Positions 14,693-22,213 of a stretch of DNA of 25,781 bases are shown here, piece by piece. Position 1 is the first letter of the stretch, and every line of letters starts with the position of its first letter. Under the pieces are notes generated by a model. It was not told the origin of the DNA. It was given only the letters and a program-made list of their open reading frames with translations, and ran no database searches. The DNA lies in assembly GCA_900547825.1 (NCBI GenBank), contig URII01000037.1, positions 1-25,781 on the forward strand, given 5' to 3'. The position numbers and the translations under genes were made by a program. This stretch comes from an uncultured Porphyromonadaceae bacterium (GTDB lineage Bacteria; Bacteroidota; Bacteroidia; Bacteroidales; Muribaculaceae).

Positions 14693-15763
14693 TCATTCTT
14701 CGGGAGTATCGCTTTCTTGCTGCAATCTGAATATCTCTTTTTGCAATTCTATCTCTTCTTTCAATTGATCTATTGACGGTAAGTAGGTTAAATATCGTGC
14801 CTGAAACAAACGCTCATTATCGTGCAACACAGAATAACGGGCCATATCCTCACTTGTCTCAGAACAAAGTATAAGTCCTATAGTAGGATTATCACCCTCA
14901 GTTCGTTTAAGGCTGTCATACATACGCACATACATATCCATCTGCCCCACATCCTGGTGGGTGATCCTTGAAGCCTTAAGATCGACAAGTAGAAAGCACT
15001 TGAGAATATAGTTGTAGAAGACTAAGTCAATAAAGTAATCACCCATGTCAGTTTTGATATGTTGTTGACGGGCAACGAAAGCATATCCCTTACCTAACTC
15101 CATCACAAATTTTTGGATATGTGTGATGATAGATGATTCCAATTTGGTTTCAGAAAAATCTGAATTAGGCGACAGTCCTAAAAACTCTGCCACAACGGGA
15201 TTCTTTATAAATTCCAGTTTATCCTGTTGAAATTTAGCTGTAATTTGCTCCATTTCATCTTTTACCTCCTGCTTGTTTTGCGATTGCAGAATACGATAAT
15301 AATATTGGGATGCGATGTTTCTATCAAGAGTCCTCACACTCCACATCTCATTAACAGACTCACGCAAATACCAATCTCTGGCATTTTTATCCGTTACCCT
15401 AAGCAATGTTCTATAATGAGTCCACGAAAGTACTGATGAATTTCCACCCACTGAGTGGAAAATCTCAGGGAAGAATTTATAAAATTGAACAAACTGATAT
15501 AGATTGCTCTTAGTGAATCCCTTACCATACAAGTTTGAAAGATAATCGGCAAGCCGTTTGATAACTTCTTTCCCATACTCAGCTCTATTCTCACCTCGCA
15601 ATTCTTCATCGGCAATACGTTTGCCAAGCAGCCAATTACGTTGTACCATAGCAATATTGACCGCCTTATAAGCATAGTTACGCGTTTGCTCGATGATATT
15701 CTGTACATCCTTGAAAATATCACCTGTATTGCCACCCTTTAGTATCTCTATTTCTTGTTTCAT
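14693..15763 (-). CDS. YhcG-type PDDEXK nuclease (DUF1016)
   Basis: The 356-residue protein has the DUF1016 N-terminal helical domain (YAYKAVNIAMVQRNWLLGKRIADEEL, YGKGFTKSNLYQFVQFYKFFP, LSWTHYRTLLRV, DWYLRESVNEMWSVRTLDRNI) and a C-terminal PDDEXK nuclease fold. Putative catalytic residues are Glu209 (LESSII), Asp246 (FIDLVFYN) and Asp261/Lys263 (LLVDLKAS); the last reads DLK where many relatives have ELK. Homologs are predicted nucleases often found near restriction systems or mobile DNA. Here it stands alone. It is clearly more AT-rich than its neighbours and uses many A/T-ending codons, which suggests recent acquisition. The acidic, Gln/Glu-rich tail (LKEEIELQKEIFRLQQESDTPEE) may form a coiled coil. 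Confidence 0.9.
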   Translation of the reverse strand: MKQEIEILKGGNTGDIFKDVQNIIEQTRNYAYKAVNIAMVQRNWLLGKRIADEELRGENRAEYGKEVIKRLADYLSNLYGKGFTKSNLYQFVQFYKFFPEIFHSVGGNSSVLSWTHYRTLLRVTDKNARDWYLRESVNEMWSVRTLDRNIASQYYYRILQSQNKQEVKDEMEQITAKFQQDKLEFIKNPVVAEFLGLSPNSDFSETKLESSIITHIQKFVMELGKGYAFVARQQHIKTDMGDYFIDLVFYNYILKCFLLVDLKASRITHQDVGQMDMYVRMYDSLKRTEGDNPTIGLILCSETSEDMARYSVLHDNERLFQARYLTYLPSIDQLKEEIELQKEIFRLQQESDTPEE

Positions 15764-15767
15764 GATA

Positions 15768-15775
15768 CAAAGATA
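15768..15775 (-). promoter_or_regulatory. -7-like box (TATCTTTG) just before the nuclease gene
   Basis: On the minus strand TATCTTTG matches TAnnTTTG exactly but ends only 4 nt before the nuclease ATG. If it is used, the mRNA would be leaderless or nearly so. I saw no TTG at the proper -33 distance, and the region is AT-rich, so chance is a real alternative. Confidence 0.35.
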
Positions 15776-15898
15776 ATATCAACTTTAAATAAATACTCCT
15801 TCATTCTTCCTTAATCGTATCTTATGATTAATCTTTTACTGCCTTAAGTCTTTATACTTTCTATATAGATAATATTTTGATTAAGTCATATTATTAAA

Positions 15899-15940
15899 AC
15901 ATACAAGATCCACTACAGAACTGCAGCGGATCTTGTATGT
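15899..15940 (-). terminator. Intrinsic terminator of the CotH-DUF4919 pair
   Basis: Perfect 13-bp arms ACATACAAGATCC (15899-15911) and GGATCTTGTATGT (15928-15940), with partial pairing further in, lie 17 bp past the DUF4919 stop. On the minus strand the stem is followed by TTTTAATAAT. It would stop transcription before the nuclease gene. Confidence 0.75.
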
Positions 15941-15957
15941 ATAAATAGACGCATCGT

Positions 15958-16587
15958 TTACTCGGGGAGGGCGAAGTAGAAGATTACGGGATCGGCAATG
16001 CCGGGCACCTTTGTCTTTACAGCCTCCAGATGGCCGAGCCGCGAACGGTCCATTATTGAATCAACGCGGATATAATTGCGCAGGAATGCTTCGGCATCGG
16101 CCATTGTGAGCACCCGAAACGGATCGTTGGTGTCAACGCCCGTGCCGGAGGCATAGATCAGATCACAGATGTTCATGATGCGGTTCTCAAACGATCCGGC
16201 ACGTGAACTGATCCGCGGCTGCTTGCTGGCCTTGGAGGCCACGAAACCGCGGAACAGCTGGCTCAGGGCCACAGGATTGGTGCGCAACACCTCATCAACA
16301 AGAGTAAGTGTGAGAGGCATGTCGGAACCGAGATAGGCCGAATCCACATCGGCATATGTCTCAGTGCGTGCATAGCCGGGCGTGAAAGCCTGTCCGTAAT
16401 AAACCAACGCCATCTCCACGGGAGTCAGGAGCGTATCGCCTGCGGCAAAACGGTCAACAAGCTGGCGGCGCATCTCAGGCTGCGAGGTTGCCGAAGCCTT
16501 GATGCTGTCAAAATCCACGGCCACCGAGGCAGCCGAAACTGTCAATGCGGCAAAAAAGGCCGCTACGGTCAATATCAGATGTTTCAT
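15958..16587 (-). CDS. DUF4919 secreted protein
   Basis: The 209-residue protein begins with a signal peptide (MKHLILTVAAFFAALTVSAAS). The mature part opens with VDFDSIKASATSQPEMRRQLVDRFAAGDTLLTPVEMALVYYGQAFTPGY, given here by its core TPVEMALVYYGQAFTPGY, which fits DUF4919, a Bacteroidota family usually written TPEEYxxLYYGYxFQ. Its function is unknown. I start at the ATG at 16587 rather than an in-frame ATG at 16638, because the upstream start overlaps the CotH gene and buries the signal peptide behind a basic extension. The start is then 7 nt after the CotH-like stop, so the two are almost certainly co-transcribed. Confidence 0.75.
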   Translation of the reverse strand: MKHLILTVAAFFAALTVSAASVAVDFDSIKASATSQPEMRRQLVDRFAAGDTLLTPVEMALVYYGQAFTPGYARTETYADVDSAYLGSDMPLTLTLVDEVLRTNPVALSQLFRGFVASKASKQPRISSRAGSFENRIMNICDLIYASGTGVDTNDPFRVLTMADAEAFLRNYIRVDSIMDRSRLGHLEAVKTKVPGIADPVIFYFALPE

Positions 16588-16594
16588 ACACTTA

Positions 16595-18337
16595 TTAACG
16601 TATGGAAACCTTATATGTTTCCGAGCCTGTGCGAACAATGTAAAGTCCGGCCGAGGGAACTGTTACCGAACCTTCGCCGGCAACCACACGCACACCCGAG
16701 GCATTGAACACATCTATCAGGCCGGAAGCGGCTATATGGCGTCCGTTGATGCGTAAAACGCTTTCGCCACTTCCTACCGAAGCTATACCTGAGTTGTGGG
16801 GAGCAACAAGCAGTGTAGGCCCGTTTATGTCGAATGTCACATCCACATTGCTGAACTCAGAAGCGGTATTCATATTTCCACCAGATAAAACAAGATCATA
16901 TGTCTCGTTGAGATTCACAATAGAGGACTGATCATTTGCTCCGTAATCGATCACCTTCCAATCCGCCGTTCCTATCTTGAACTCGCCTGAAAACGATACA
17001 TTCTCAATAGTATAAATTCCATTGGCTTTCTCGGTGAATTTCCTGTCTGTACCCCAGCTGTTGAACTCGCCGCGGAGATACACATCCCTTCTTTCTACCG
17101 GTCCGCTGCCAAGTTGCCAGCCAAGCCAGTTCACACTTGCCGTAAGACGTGAATTGAACAGATCCTTACCCTCCGAAAGATTGGAGTTGCCATACTGCGG
17201 CCACCTCTCCGCATTTTTAGCGGCGGCAGGAGTTATATAGGTTATGAAATCATTGATATAGGATTCGAGATTGCCATACTGCGTGTCGGCGAAAGTGGCC
17301 CATAATTCCTTTACCTTGTTCATGAATTCGGGAAATTTGCACATTTCTCCAATCCATGTTTGGCCGAACATCACATCCTGATATATCCAGTTTTTTCCAT
17401 CACGCTGGAACGAGTTGCCGAAGTCCCACACCGGGCCGAATTTCCATTTTTCGCCAAAACCGCGCTGACGGTTCATGTAGCAGCTTCCGTGAAACGACTC
17501 GCCGTCATCCATTATCTCCTGCACTAAGTAGTAACGGGCCAATACATCGAGATCCACATAATCTTTCCATGTGGCCGAACTCTTATCGGAACTGTATATG
17601 GCATTGTTTATTGCAGTCATCTGATCGGTGAGATATGCCTCCTGTTCGGCAGAGAGTATTTCAGGGGTTTTGTATGTGAAAATTATGCGTTCGCCGTTGC
17701 CCTCGGTTATCTCGACATGCGGGTCAGCATCGTAATTGTCGATCTCCACAAGCCATCCGCCGGTGATATCCTCCTCCGGGCCGGTGATGTTGTCGGGCTG
17801 CTCCACTATATCCACACGGTTGGAATCCACACGAATAGTCTCGGTAAGGAAATACAGTCCCTGATATTCGCCGTTGAGCATAAGCTCCACAGGCTGCACG
17901 GAGGGGGTCCACGGAAGACCGAGCATGCGGCTCAGCTCAAACCCCACAGTGTTGCGTAGGAAAGCGAGATTGTCGTCGGCATGCGCCAGAAGAGCCCAAT
18001 GCTTATTCTTCTTCATGCCGAGAAGCTTTGTCTTTGCCCCGAGTTTAAGTTTGTAAGGTTTCTTGTCGAAACCCACCCAGGTATAATTGCCGCGGCCGCG
18101 TATTTCGGTAGGAAGCTGGGCTTCCGGCGATCCCACAGCCTCGAAATCCGTCTGCATGGGATCAATGTAATATGTGGCGTTGATATAATCCTCCTTGGAG
18201 GTTATAGGCTGATTATTCTCGGTGGTGACGAACACCACAGGAATTGTGCCCGAATAGGTCACAGCTCCGGCCTGCATAGCACCTGCACAGGCAAGCACAG
18301 CGGCAGCCATAAGCCCTTTTATGGAAAAGCTTTTCAT
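16595..18337 (-). CDS. CotH-family protein with carbohydrate-binding-like domain and possible T9SS-type tail
   Basis: The 580-residue secreted protein has a signal peptide ending near residue 25. Residues ~30-400 carry CotH hallmarks: TEIRGRGNYTW (77-87), KKPYKLKL (92-99), KHWALLAHADDNLAFLRNTVG, the GEYQGLYFLTETIRV segment, GGWLVEID, and GPVWDFGNSF (301-310). CotH proteins are atypical kinases in spore coats; the Bacteroidota members' substrates are unknown. The motif often written WDFD reads WDFG here, so a metal-binding Asp may be lost. Residues ~417-510 (VYLRGEFNSWGTDRKF, FKIGTADWK) resemble SusE/F or CBM48-like starch-binding modules. The last ~60 residues (LIDVFNASGVRVVAGEGSV, then PSAGLYIVRTGSETYKVSIR) look like a type A sorting domain of the type IX secretion system. 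Confidence 0.82.
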   Translation of the reverse strand: MKSFSIKGLMAAAVLACAGAMQAGAVTYSGTIPVVFVTTENNQPITSKEDYINATYYIDPMQTDFEAVGSPEAQLPTEIRGRGNYTWVGFDKKPYKLKLGAKTKLLGMKKNKHWALLAHADDNLAFLRNTVGFELSRMLGLPWTPSVQPVELMLNGEYQGLYFLTETIRVDSNRVDIVEQPDNITGPEEDITGGWLVEIDNYDADPHVEITEGNGERIIFTYKTPEILSAEQEAYLTDQMTAINNAIYSSDKSSATWKDYVDLDVLARYYLVQEIMDDGESFHGSCYMNRQRGFGEKWKFGPVWDFGNSFQRDGKNWIYQDVMFGQTWIGEMCKFPEFMNKVKELWATFADTQYGNLESYINDFITYITPAAAKNAERWPQYGNSNLSEGKDLFNSRLTASVNWLGWQLGSGPVERRDVYLRGEFNSWGTDRKFTEKANGIYTIENVSFSGEFKIGTADWKVIDYGANDQSSIVNLNETYDLVLSGGNMNTASEFSNVDVTFDINGPTLLVAPHNSGIASVGSGESVLRINGRHIAASGLIDVFNASGVRVVAGEGSVTVPSAGLYIVRTGSETYKVSIR

Positions 18338-18376
18338 TGTAAGTAAATGTTTAAGATTTTATAATTACGTATAAAT

Positions 18377-18384
18377 GAAATATA
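18377..18384 (-). promoter_or_regulatory. Weak -7-like box upstream of the CotH-like gene
   Basis: On the minus strand TATATTTC differs from TAnnTTTG only at the last base and would give a ~33-nt leader. No -33 partner is obvious, so read-through from nhaA, 65 nt upstream, is also possible. Confidence 0.25.
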
Positions 18385-18402
18385 TTGTTACTTTTATCTG
18401 AT

Positions 18403-19782
18403 TCAGTCAGGAATAGGATCCTTAGGCATTGTGGCCCTCATCATCATGTAGCCTATTATACCTGACAGCAACGAACCCACAACTATGCCGAGCTTGGCAT
18501 GATCAAGCAGATCAGCCCCATGGGCACCCATTCCGGCAAAACTGAGGTTTGCTATAAAGAGGCTCACAGTGAATCCTATGCCGCCGAGCATTGCCACGGA
18601 GGCAAGCATGGGCCATGTGGAACGCGAGGGCATGGGCGCGAGGCCGAGTTTGATCGTAAGCCAAGAGAACAGGAATATACCCACGAACTTACCTATAACA
18701 AGACCGCATATGATGGCGAGCGAAATGCCCTCAAACACTGAGATGGGATCAAGGTTAAGCAGGAATATGCCGGCATTGGCGAATGCAAACACAGGCACTA
18801 TTATGTAATTCGTAACCGGGTTGAGAGTATCCTCAAGCTCCTGGAGGGGTGAAATCACTTTATCGGAAGCGGATTCGATCTGCTTGAGATAATCCATCTG
18901 CTCGTGGGAGAGTATGGTGGGTTTCTGAAGCTTGCAGTCATCCTCCACATGGAAATGAGCTATGGCATCACGTATGTATTTCACATACTTGCAAGGAGCT
19001 ACCACCGGTGTTGCCGGTATGCAGAACGCCACGATCACACCGGCTATGGTGGGATGTATGCCGGAGTTCAGGAACAGGAACCACACCACGGCCCCTATGG
19101 TGATATAGTACATCTTGCTCATGATCCGGAACCAATATCCGAACAGAAGCAGGCATAGACATGCCGCGGCCCATAACAGAAGGATAGTGTTTATCTCCGT
19201 GGAATAGAACACTGCTATGACTATGATACCGCCTATGTCATCGGCCACCGCAAGGGTGGTAAGGAATATCTTGAGCGACACCGGCACCCTTTTGCCGAGC
19301 ATTGCAAGCACTCCGAGCGAGAATGCTATGTCAGTGGCCATAGGGATGGCTGAACCGCTCTGGTAATCAGTACCGTGGGCGAATGCGAAGAATATCAGCA
19401 CCGGCACTATCATTCCGCCGCAGGCTCCCATAATGGGAAGCAACGCCTGTTTGAACGAGGAGAGCTCGCCCACAAGTACTTCACGCTTGATCTCCAACCC
19501 CACAGTGAAGAAGAACACCACCATGAGCGCATCATTTACGAAATCGAGCATTGACATTGGATGTCCGGAATGCGCGAAAATGTTGAATTCGCCTATCTGA
19601 AGCCTTACAGGCTGATTCCAGAAGTCGGCGTAAAGTTCACGCACTCCCGGTAAGTTGGCCGCGAAAAGGGCGGCTATAGTGGCGAGGATTAACACATTAC
19701 TGCCTGTGACATGGCGTTTGAAAGCCTGCCGGGCAGAGAAAAAAAACGAAGGCCCTGACGGTGATGATTGTGAGGTTGACAT
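18403..19782 (-). CDS. nhaA: Na+/H+ antiporter NhaA
   Basis: NhaA exchanges external protons for internal sodium across the inner membrane, controlling pH and sodium. Key segments are conserved: FFFTVGLEIKREVLVGELSSF, ATDIAFSLGVLAMLGKRVPVSLKIFLTTLAVADD with Asp151 and the Asp181-Asp182 pair that match Asp133 and Asp163-Asp164 of the E. coli protein, and GIHPTIAGVIVAF. The 459 residues exceed the ~390 of E. coli; the extra length is a charged loop (~270-325, including FHVEDDCKLQKPTILSHEQ), common in Bacteroidota forms. It diverges from lepA, with a TACTTTTG box 43 nt upstream of its start. No terminator was seen after it. Confidence 0.95.
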   Translation of the reverse strand: MSTSQSSPSGPSFFFSARQAFKRHVTGSNVLILATIAALFAANLPGVRELYADFWNQPVRLQIGEFNIFAHSGHPMSMLDFVNDALMVVFFFTVGLEIKREVLVGELSSFKQALLPIMGACGGMIVPVLIFFAFAHGTDYQSGSAIPMATDIAFSLGVLAMLGKRVPVSLKIFLTTLAVADDIGGIIVIAVFYSTEINTILLLWAAACLCLLLFGYWFRIMSKMYYITIGAVVWFLFLNSGIHPTIAGVIVAFCIPATPVVAPCKYVKYIRDAIAHFHVEDDCKLQKPTILSHEQMDYLKQIESASDKVISPLQELEDTLNPVTNYIIVPVFAFANAGIFLLNLDPISVFEGISLAIICGLVIGKFVGIFLFSWLTIKLGLAPMPSRSTWPMLASVAMLGGIGFTVSLFIANLSFAGMGAHGADLLDHAKLGIVVGSLLSGIIGYMMMRATMPKDPIPD

Positions 19783-19825
19783 TTAGAATATTTTTTGATA
19801 CGGTTTTTCTGTTGTTAACAGCCCA

Positions 19826-19833
19826 CAAAAGTA
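19826..19833 (-). promoter_or_regulatory. -7 box for nhaA (TACTTTTG)
   Basis: On the minus strand TACTTTTG fits TAnnTTTG and gives a start site near 19819 and a ~37-nt leader. The expected -33 position (about 19854-19857) has only a poor match and overlaps the lepA -7 box. Confidence 0.5.
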
Positions 19834-19855
19834 CATAAATATCCGGATTTTTCGC

Positions 19856-19863
19856 TAATTTTG
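19856..19863 (+). promoter_or_regulatory. -7 box for lepA (TAATTTTG)
   Basis: TAATTTTG matches TAnnTTTG exactly and predicts transcription from about 19870, 20 nt before the ATG at 19890. It contains the first base of the GTG at 19863, so that GTG cannot be the translation start if this promoter is used. A -33 TTG at the usual distance was not seen. Confidence 0.55.
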
Positions 19864-19889
19864 TGGCCCGAAAAAAACAATCACCGCCG

Positions 19890-21677
19890 ATGAAAAATAT
19901 CAGGAATTTCTGCATCATAGCCCACATCGACCACGGCAAGAGCACTCTTGCCGACAGGCTTTTAGAGTACACCGACACAGTTTCGGGGAAAGATCTGCAA
20001 GCCCAGGTGCTCGACGACATGGAACTGGAGCGCGAACGCGGCATAACCATCAAGAGCCATGCCATACAGATGGATTACCCCATGGACGGGGAGCACTATA
20101 CGCTCAACCTTATCGACACTCCGGGACATGTGGACTTTTCCTATGAGGTGTCACGTTCCATAGCTGCATGCGAGGGAGCGCTCCTGATAGTGGATGCGTC
20201 GCAGGGCATTCAGGCCCAGACCATATCGAACCTGTATATGGCCATCGACAATGACCTTGAGATAATTCCTGTAATCAACAAGATTGACCTTGACAGCGCC
20301 AAGCCTGAGGAGGTGGAGGACCAGATAGTGGAACTTCTCGGCTGCGACCGCTCCGAAATACTCCGCGCAAGCGGCAAGACAGGCCAGGGCGTTGAAGATA
20401 TACTCCGCGCCATAGTGGAGCGCGTACCCGCCCCGGTAGGGGATCCGCAAGCCCCTTTGCAGGCCCTGATTTTCGATTCGGTGTTCAATCCGTTCCGTGG
20501 TATCATAGCCTACTTCAAGATCGAGAACGGCACCATCCGCAAGGGCGATTTCGTGAAATTCGTTTCCACCGGCAAGGAATACCATGCCGACGAGATCGGC
20601 GTGCTCAAACTCGACATGTCACCACGCGAAGAACTGTCGGCCGGCAACGTGGGATATATAATTTCAGGCATAAAGACTTCACGCGAGGTAAAGGTGGGCG
20701 ACACCATAACCCATGTGAACCGGCCCTGCGAGGCTGCCATCGACGGATTCGAGGAGGTCAAACCAATGGTGTTCGCAGGCGTCTATCCCATAGAGACGGA
20801 GGATTTCGAGAATCTGCGCGCATCGCTTGAAAAGCTACAGCTCAACGATGCGTCACTCACTTTCCAGCCCGAATCGTCGGCTGCTCTCGGATTCGGTTTC
20901 CGCTGCGGCTTCCTCGGGTTGCTGCACATGGAGATTATCCAGGAACGCCTTGGCAGGGAGTTTGACATGGATGTGATCACCACGGTGCCCAACGTAAGCT
21001 ACCGCGTGTTCGACAAGCAGGGCAACATGACCGAGGTGCACAACCCTTCCGGACTGCCCGATCTCACACTGATAGACCATATCGAAGAACCTTACATCCG
21101 CTCCACTGTGATCACTGCGGCCGACTACATAGGGCCTATCATGACTTTGTGCCTCGGCAAGCGCGGAGAGCTTGTGAAGCAGGAATATATATCGGGCAAC
21201 CGCATGGAGCTGACTTTCGACATGCCGCTGGGCGAGATAGTGATCGACTTCTACGACAAGCTCAAGTCCATATCGAAAGGTTATGCCTCGTTCGACTATC
21301 ATCTGCACGATTTCCGCGAAAGTCGTTTGGTAAAACTCGACATTCTTCTCAACGGTGAGAGCGTGGACGCCCTGTCAACCCTCACACATGCCGACAATGC
21401 AGTGACTTTCGGACGACGCATGTGTGAGAAACTCAAGGAACTTATTCCACGCCAGCAGTTCGACATAGCCATACAGGCGGCCATAGGTGCAAAAATCATA
21501 GCCCGTGAGACCATCAAGGCTGTGCGAAAGGACGTGACGGCCAAATGTTACGGCGGTGACATATCCCGAAAACGCAAACTGCTTGAAAAGCAGAAGAAAG
21601 GCAAGAAACGCATGAAGCAGATCGGCTCCGTAGAAGTACCTCAGAAAGCGTTCCTCGCTGTCCTCAAACTCGACTGA
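19890..21677 (+). CDS. lepA: elongation factor 4 (LepA), translational GTPase
   Basis: LepA/EF4 is a ribosome-associated GTPase linked to translation fidelity and 30S biogenesis. The protein starts MKNIRNFCIIAHIDHGKSTLADRLLEY, with the G1 motif AHIDHGKS at 11-18, and continues through RGITIKSHA, DTPGH and NKIDL. The LepA-specific C-terminal domain ends MKQIGSVEVPQKAFLAVLKLD, the usual finish. Of two starts I chose the ATG at 19890 (595 residues), because the GTG at 19863 lies inside the promoter and the family begins at MKNIRN. It is highly conserved and single-copy in most bacteria. A 42-nt imperfect hairpin follows it at 21712. Confidence 0.96.
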   Translation: MKNIRNFCIIAHIDHGKSTLADRLLEYTDTVSGKDLQAQVLDDMELERERGITIKSHAIQMDYPMDGEHYTLNLIDTPGHVDFSYEVSRSIAACEGALLIVDASQGIQAQTISNLYMAIDNDLEIIPVINKIDLDSAKPEEVEDQIVELLGCDRSEILRASGKTGQGVEDILRAIVERVPAPVGDPQAPLQALIFDSVFNPFRGIIAYFKIENGTIRKGDFVKFVSTGKEYHADEIGVLKLDMSPREELSAGNVGYIISGIKTSREVKVGDTITHVNRPCEAAIDGFEEVKPMVFAGVYPIETEDFENLRASLEKLQLNDASLTFQPESSAALGFGFRCGFLGLLHMEIIQERLGREFDMDVITTVPNVSYRVFDKQGNMTEVHNPSGLPDLTLIDHIEEPYIRSTVITAADYIGPIMTLCLGKRGELVKQEYISGNRMELTFDMPLGEIVIDFYDKLKSISKGYASFDYHLHDFRESRLVKLDILLNGESVDALSTLTHADNAVTFGRRMCEKLKELIPRQQFDIAIQAAIGAKIIARETIKAVRKDVTAKCYGGDISRKRKLLEKQKKGKKRMKQIGSVEVPQKAFLAVLKLD

Positions 21678-21711
21678 CACAAGGGGCACGAACATTAACG
21701 GGAGTAAGCCT

Positions 21712-21753
21712 GTTGAATATATCGGACACAGATGTCCGCCTATATGTTTCAAC
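21712..21753 (+). other. Imperfect 42-nt hairpin between lepA and the PepSY-like gene
   Basis: GTTGAA (21712-21717) pairs with TTCAAC (21748-21753), ATAT with ATAT, and CGGACA (21723-21728) with TGTCCG (21733-21738) around the loop CAGA, with small bulges. No T-run follows, so it is not a classical terminator. It could be an mRNA processing or stability structure between the two genes. Confidence 0.4.
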
Positions 21754-21769
21754 TCAAAAGCTCCCGATT

Positions 21770-22213
21770 ATGAACCGAATCCGACCGGTCGCACTGCCGT
21801 TGTTACTGTTGGCGCTGCTCTTTGCAGGAGCGTGCGGCGACGATGCGTGGAACGATCTCCCCTCCTCCGTGTTCGATTTCGTAAACCGTTATTATCCCTC
21901 CACCGAAGTGGAGTCGTATAACCGCGACAAGACCACCGGAGCGCAGACCGTAAAGATCCGCAACGGCGCCACACTTGTTTTCGACTCCAACAACCAATGG
22001 ACCGAGATAAACGGCAACGGCGCAACGCTGCCCGCCATGATGCTGTATGACCAGCTACCCGGACCACTCTACAATTATCTTGAGGAAATGGAGGCCGTGG
22101 AAGGCGTCTATGCCATCTGGCGCACATCGTCAGGCTACACGGTGCGTCTTCTTGATTCGGATGTGGTCTATGACTACGAAAAGGGTATAACCCAGAATGT
22201 CACCGCTCCTTAG
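21770..22213 (+). CDS. PepSY-like (DUF2874) lipoprotein
   Basis: The 147-residue protein has a lipoprotein signal (lipobox AGAC, Cys22). The mature part has the repeating pattern of the Bacteroidota PepSY-like family once described as beta-lactamase-inhibitor-like: DLPSSVFDFVNRYYP, YNRDKTTGAQTVKIRNGATLVFD shortened here to VKIRNGATLVFD, QWTEINGN, LPAMMLYDQLPGPLYNYLEE and GYTVRLLDSDVVYDYEKG. The family is periplasmic or on the outer membrane; its function is unknown. I chose the ATG at 21770 over one at 21713, which would bury the signal peptide behind 19 polar residues and lies inside the hairpin. It ends in a 14-bp tail-to-tail overlap with the next minus-strand gene. Confidence 0.8.
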   Translation: MNRIRPVALPLLLLALLFAGACGDDAWNDLPSSVFDFVNRYYPSTEVESYNRDKTTGAQTVKIRNGATLVFDSNNQWTEINGNGATLPAMMLYDQLPGPLYNYLEEMEAVEGVYAIWRTSSGYTVRLLDSDVVYDYEKGITQNVTAP

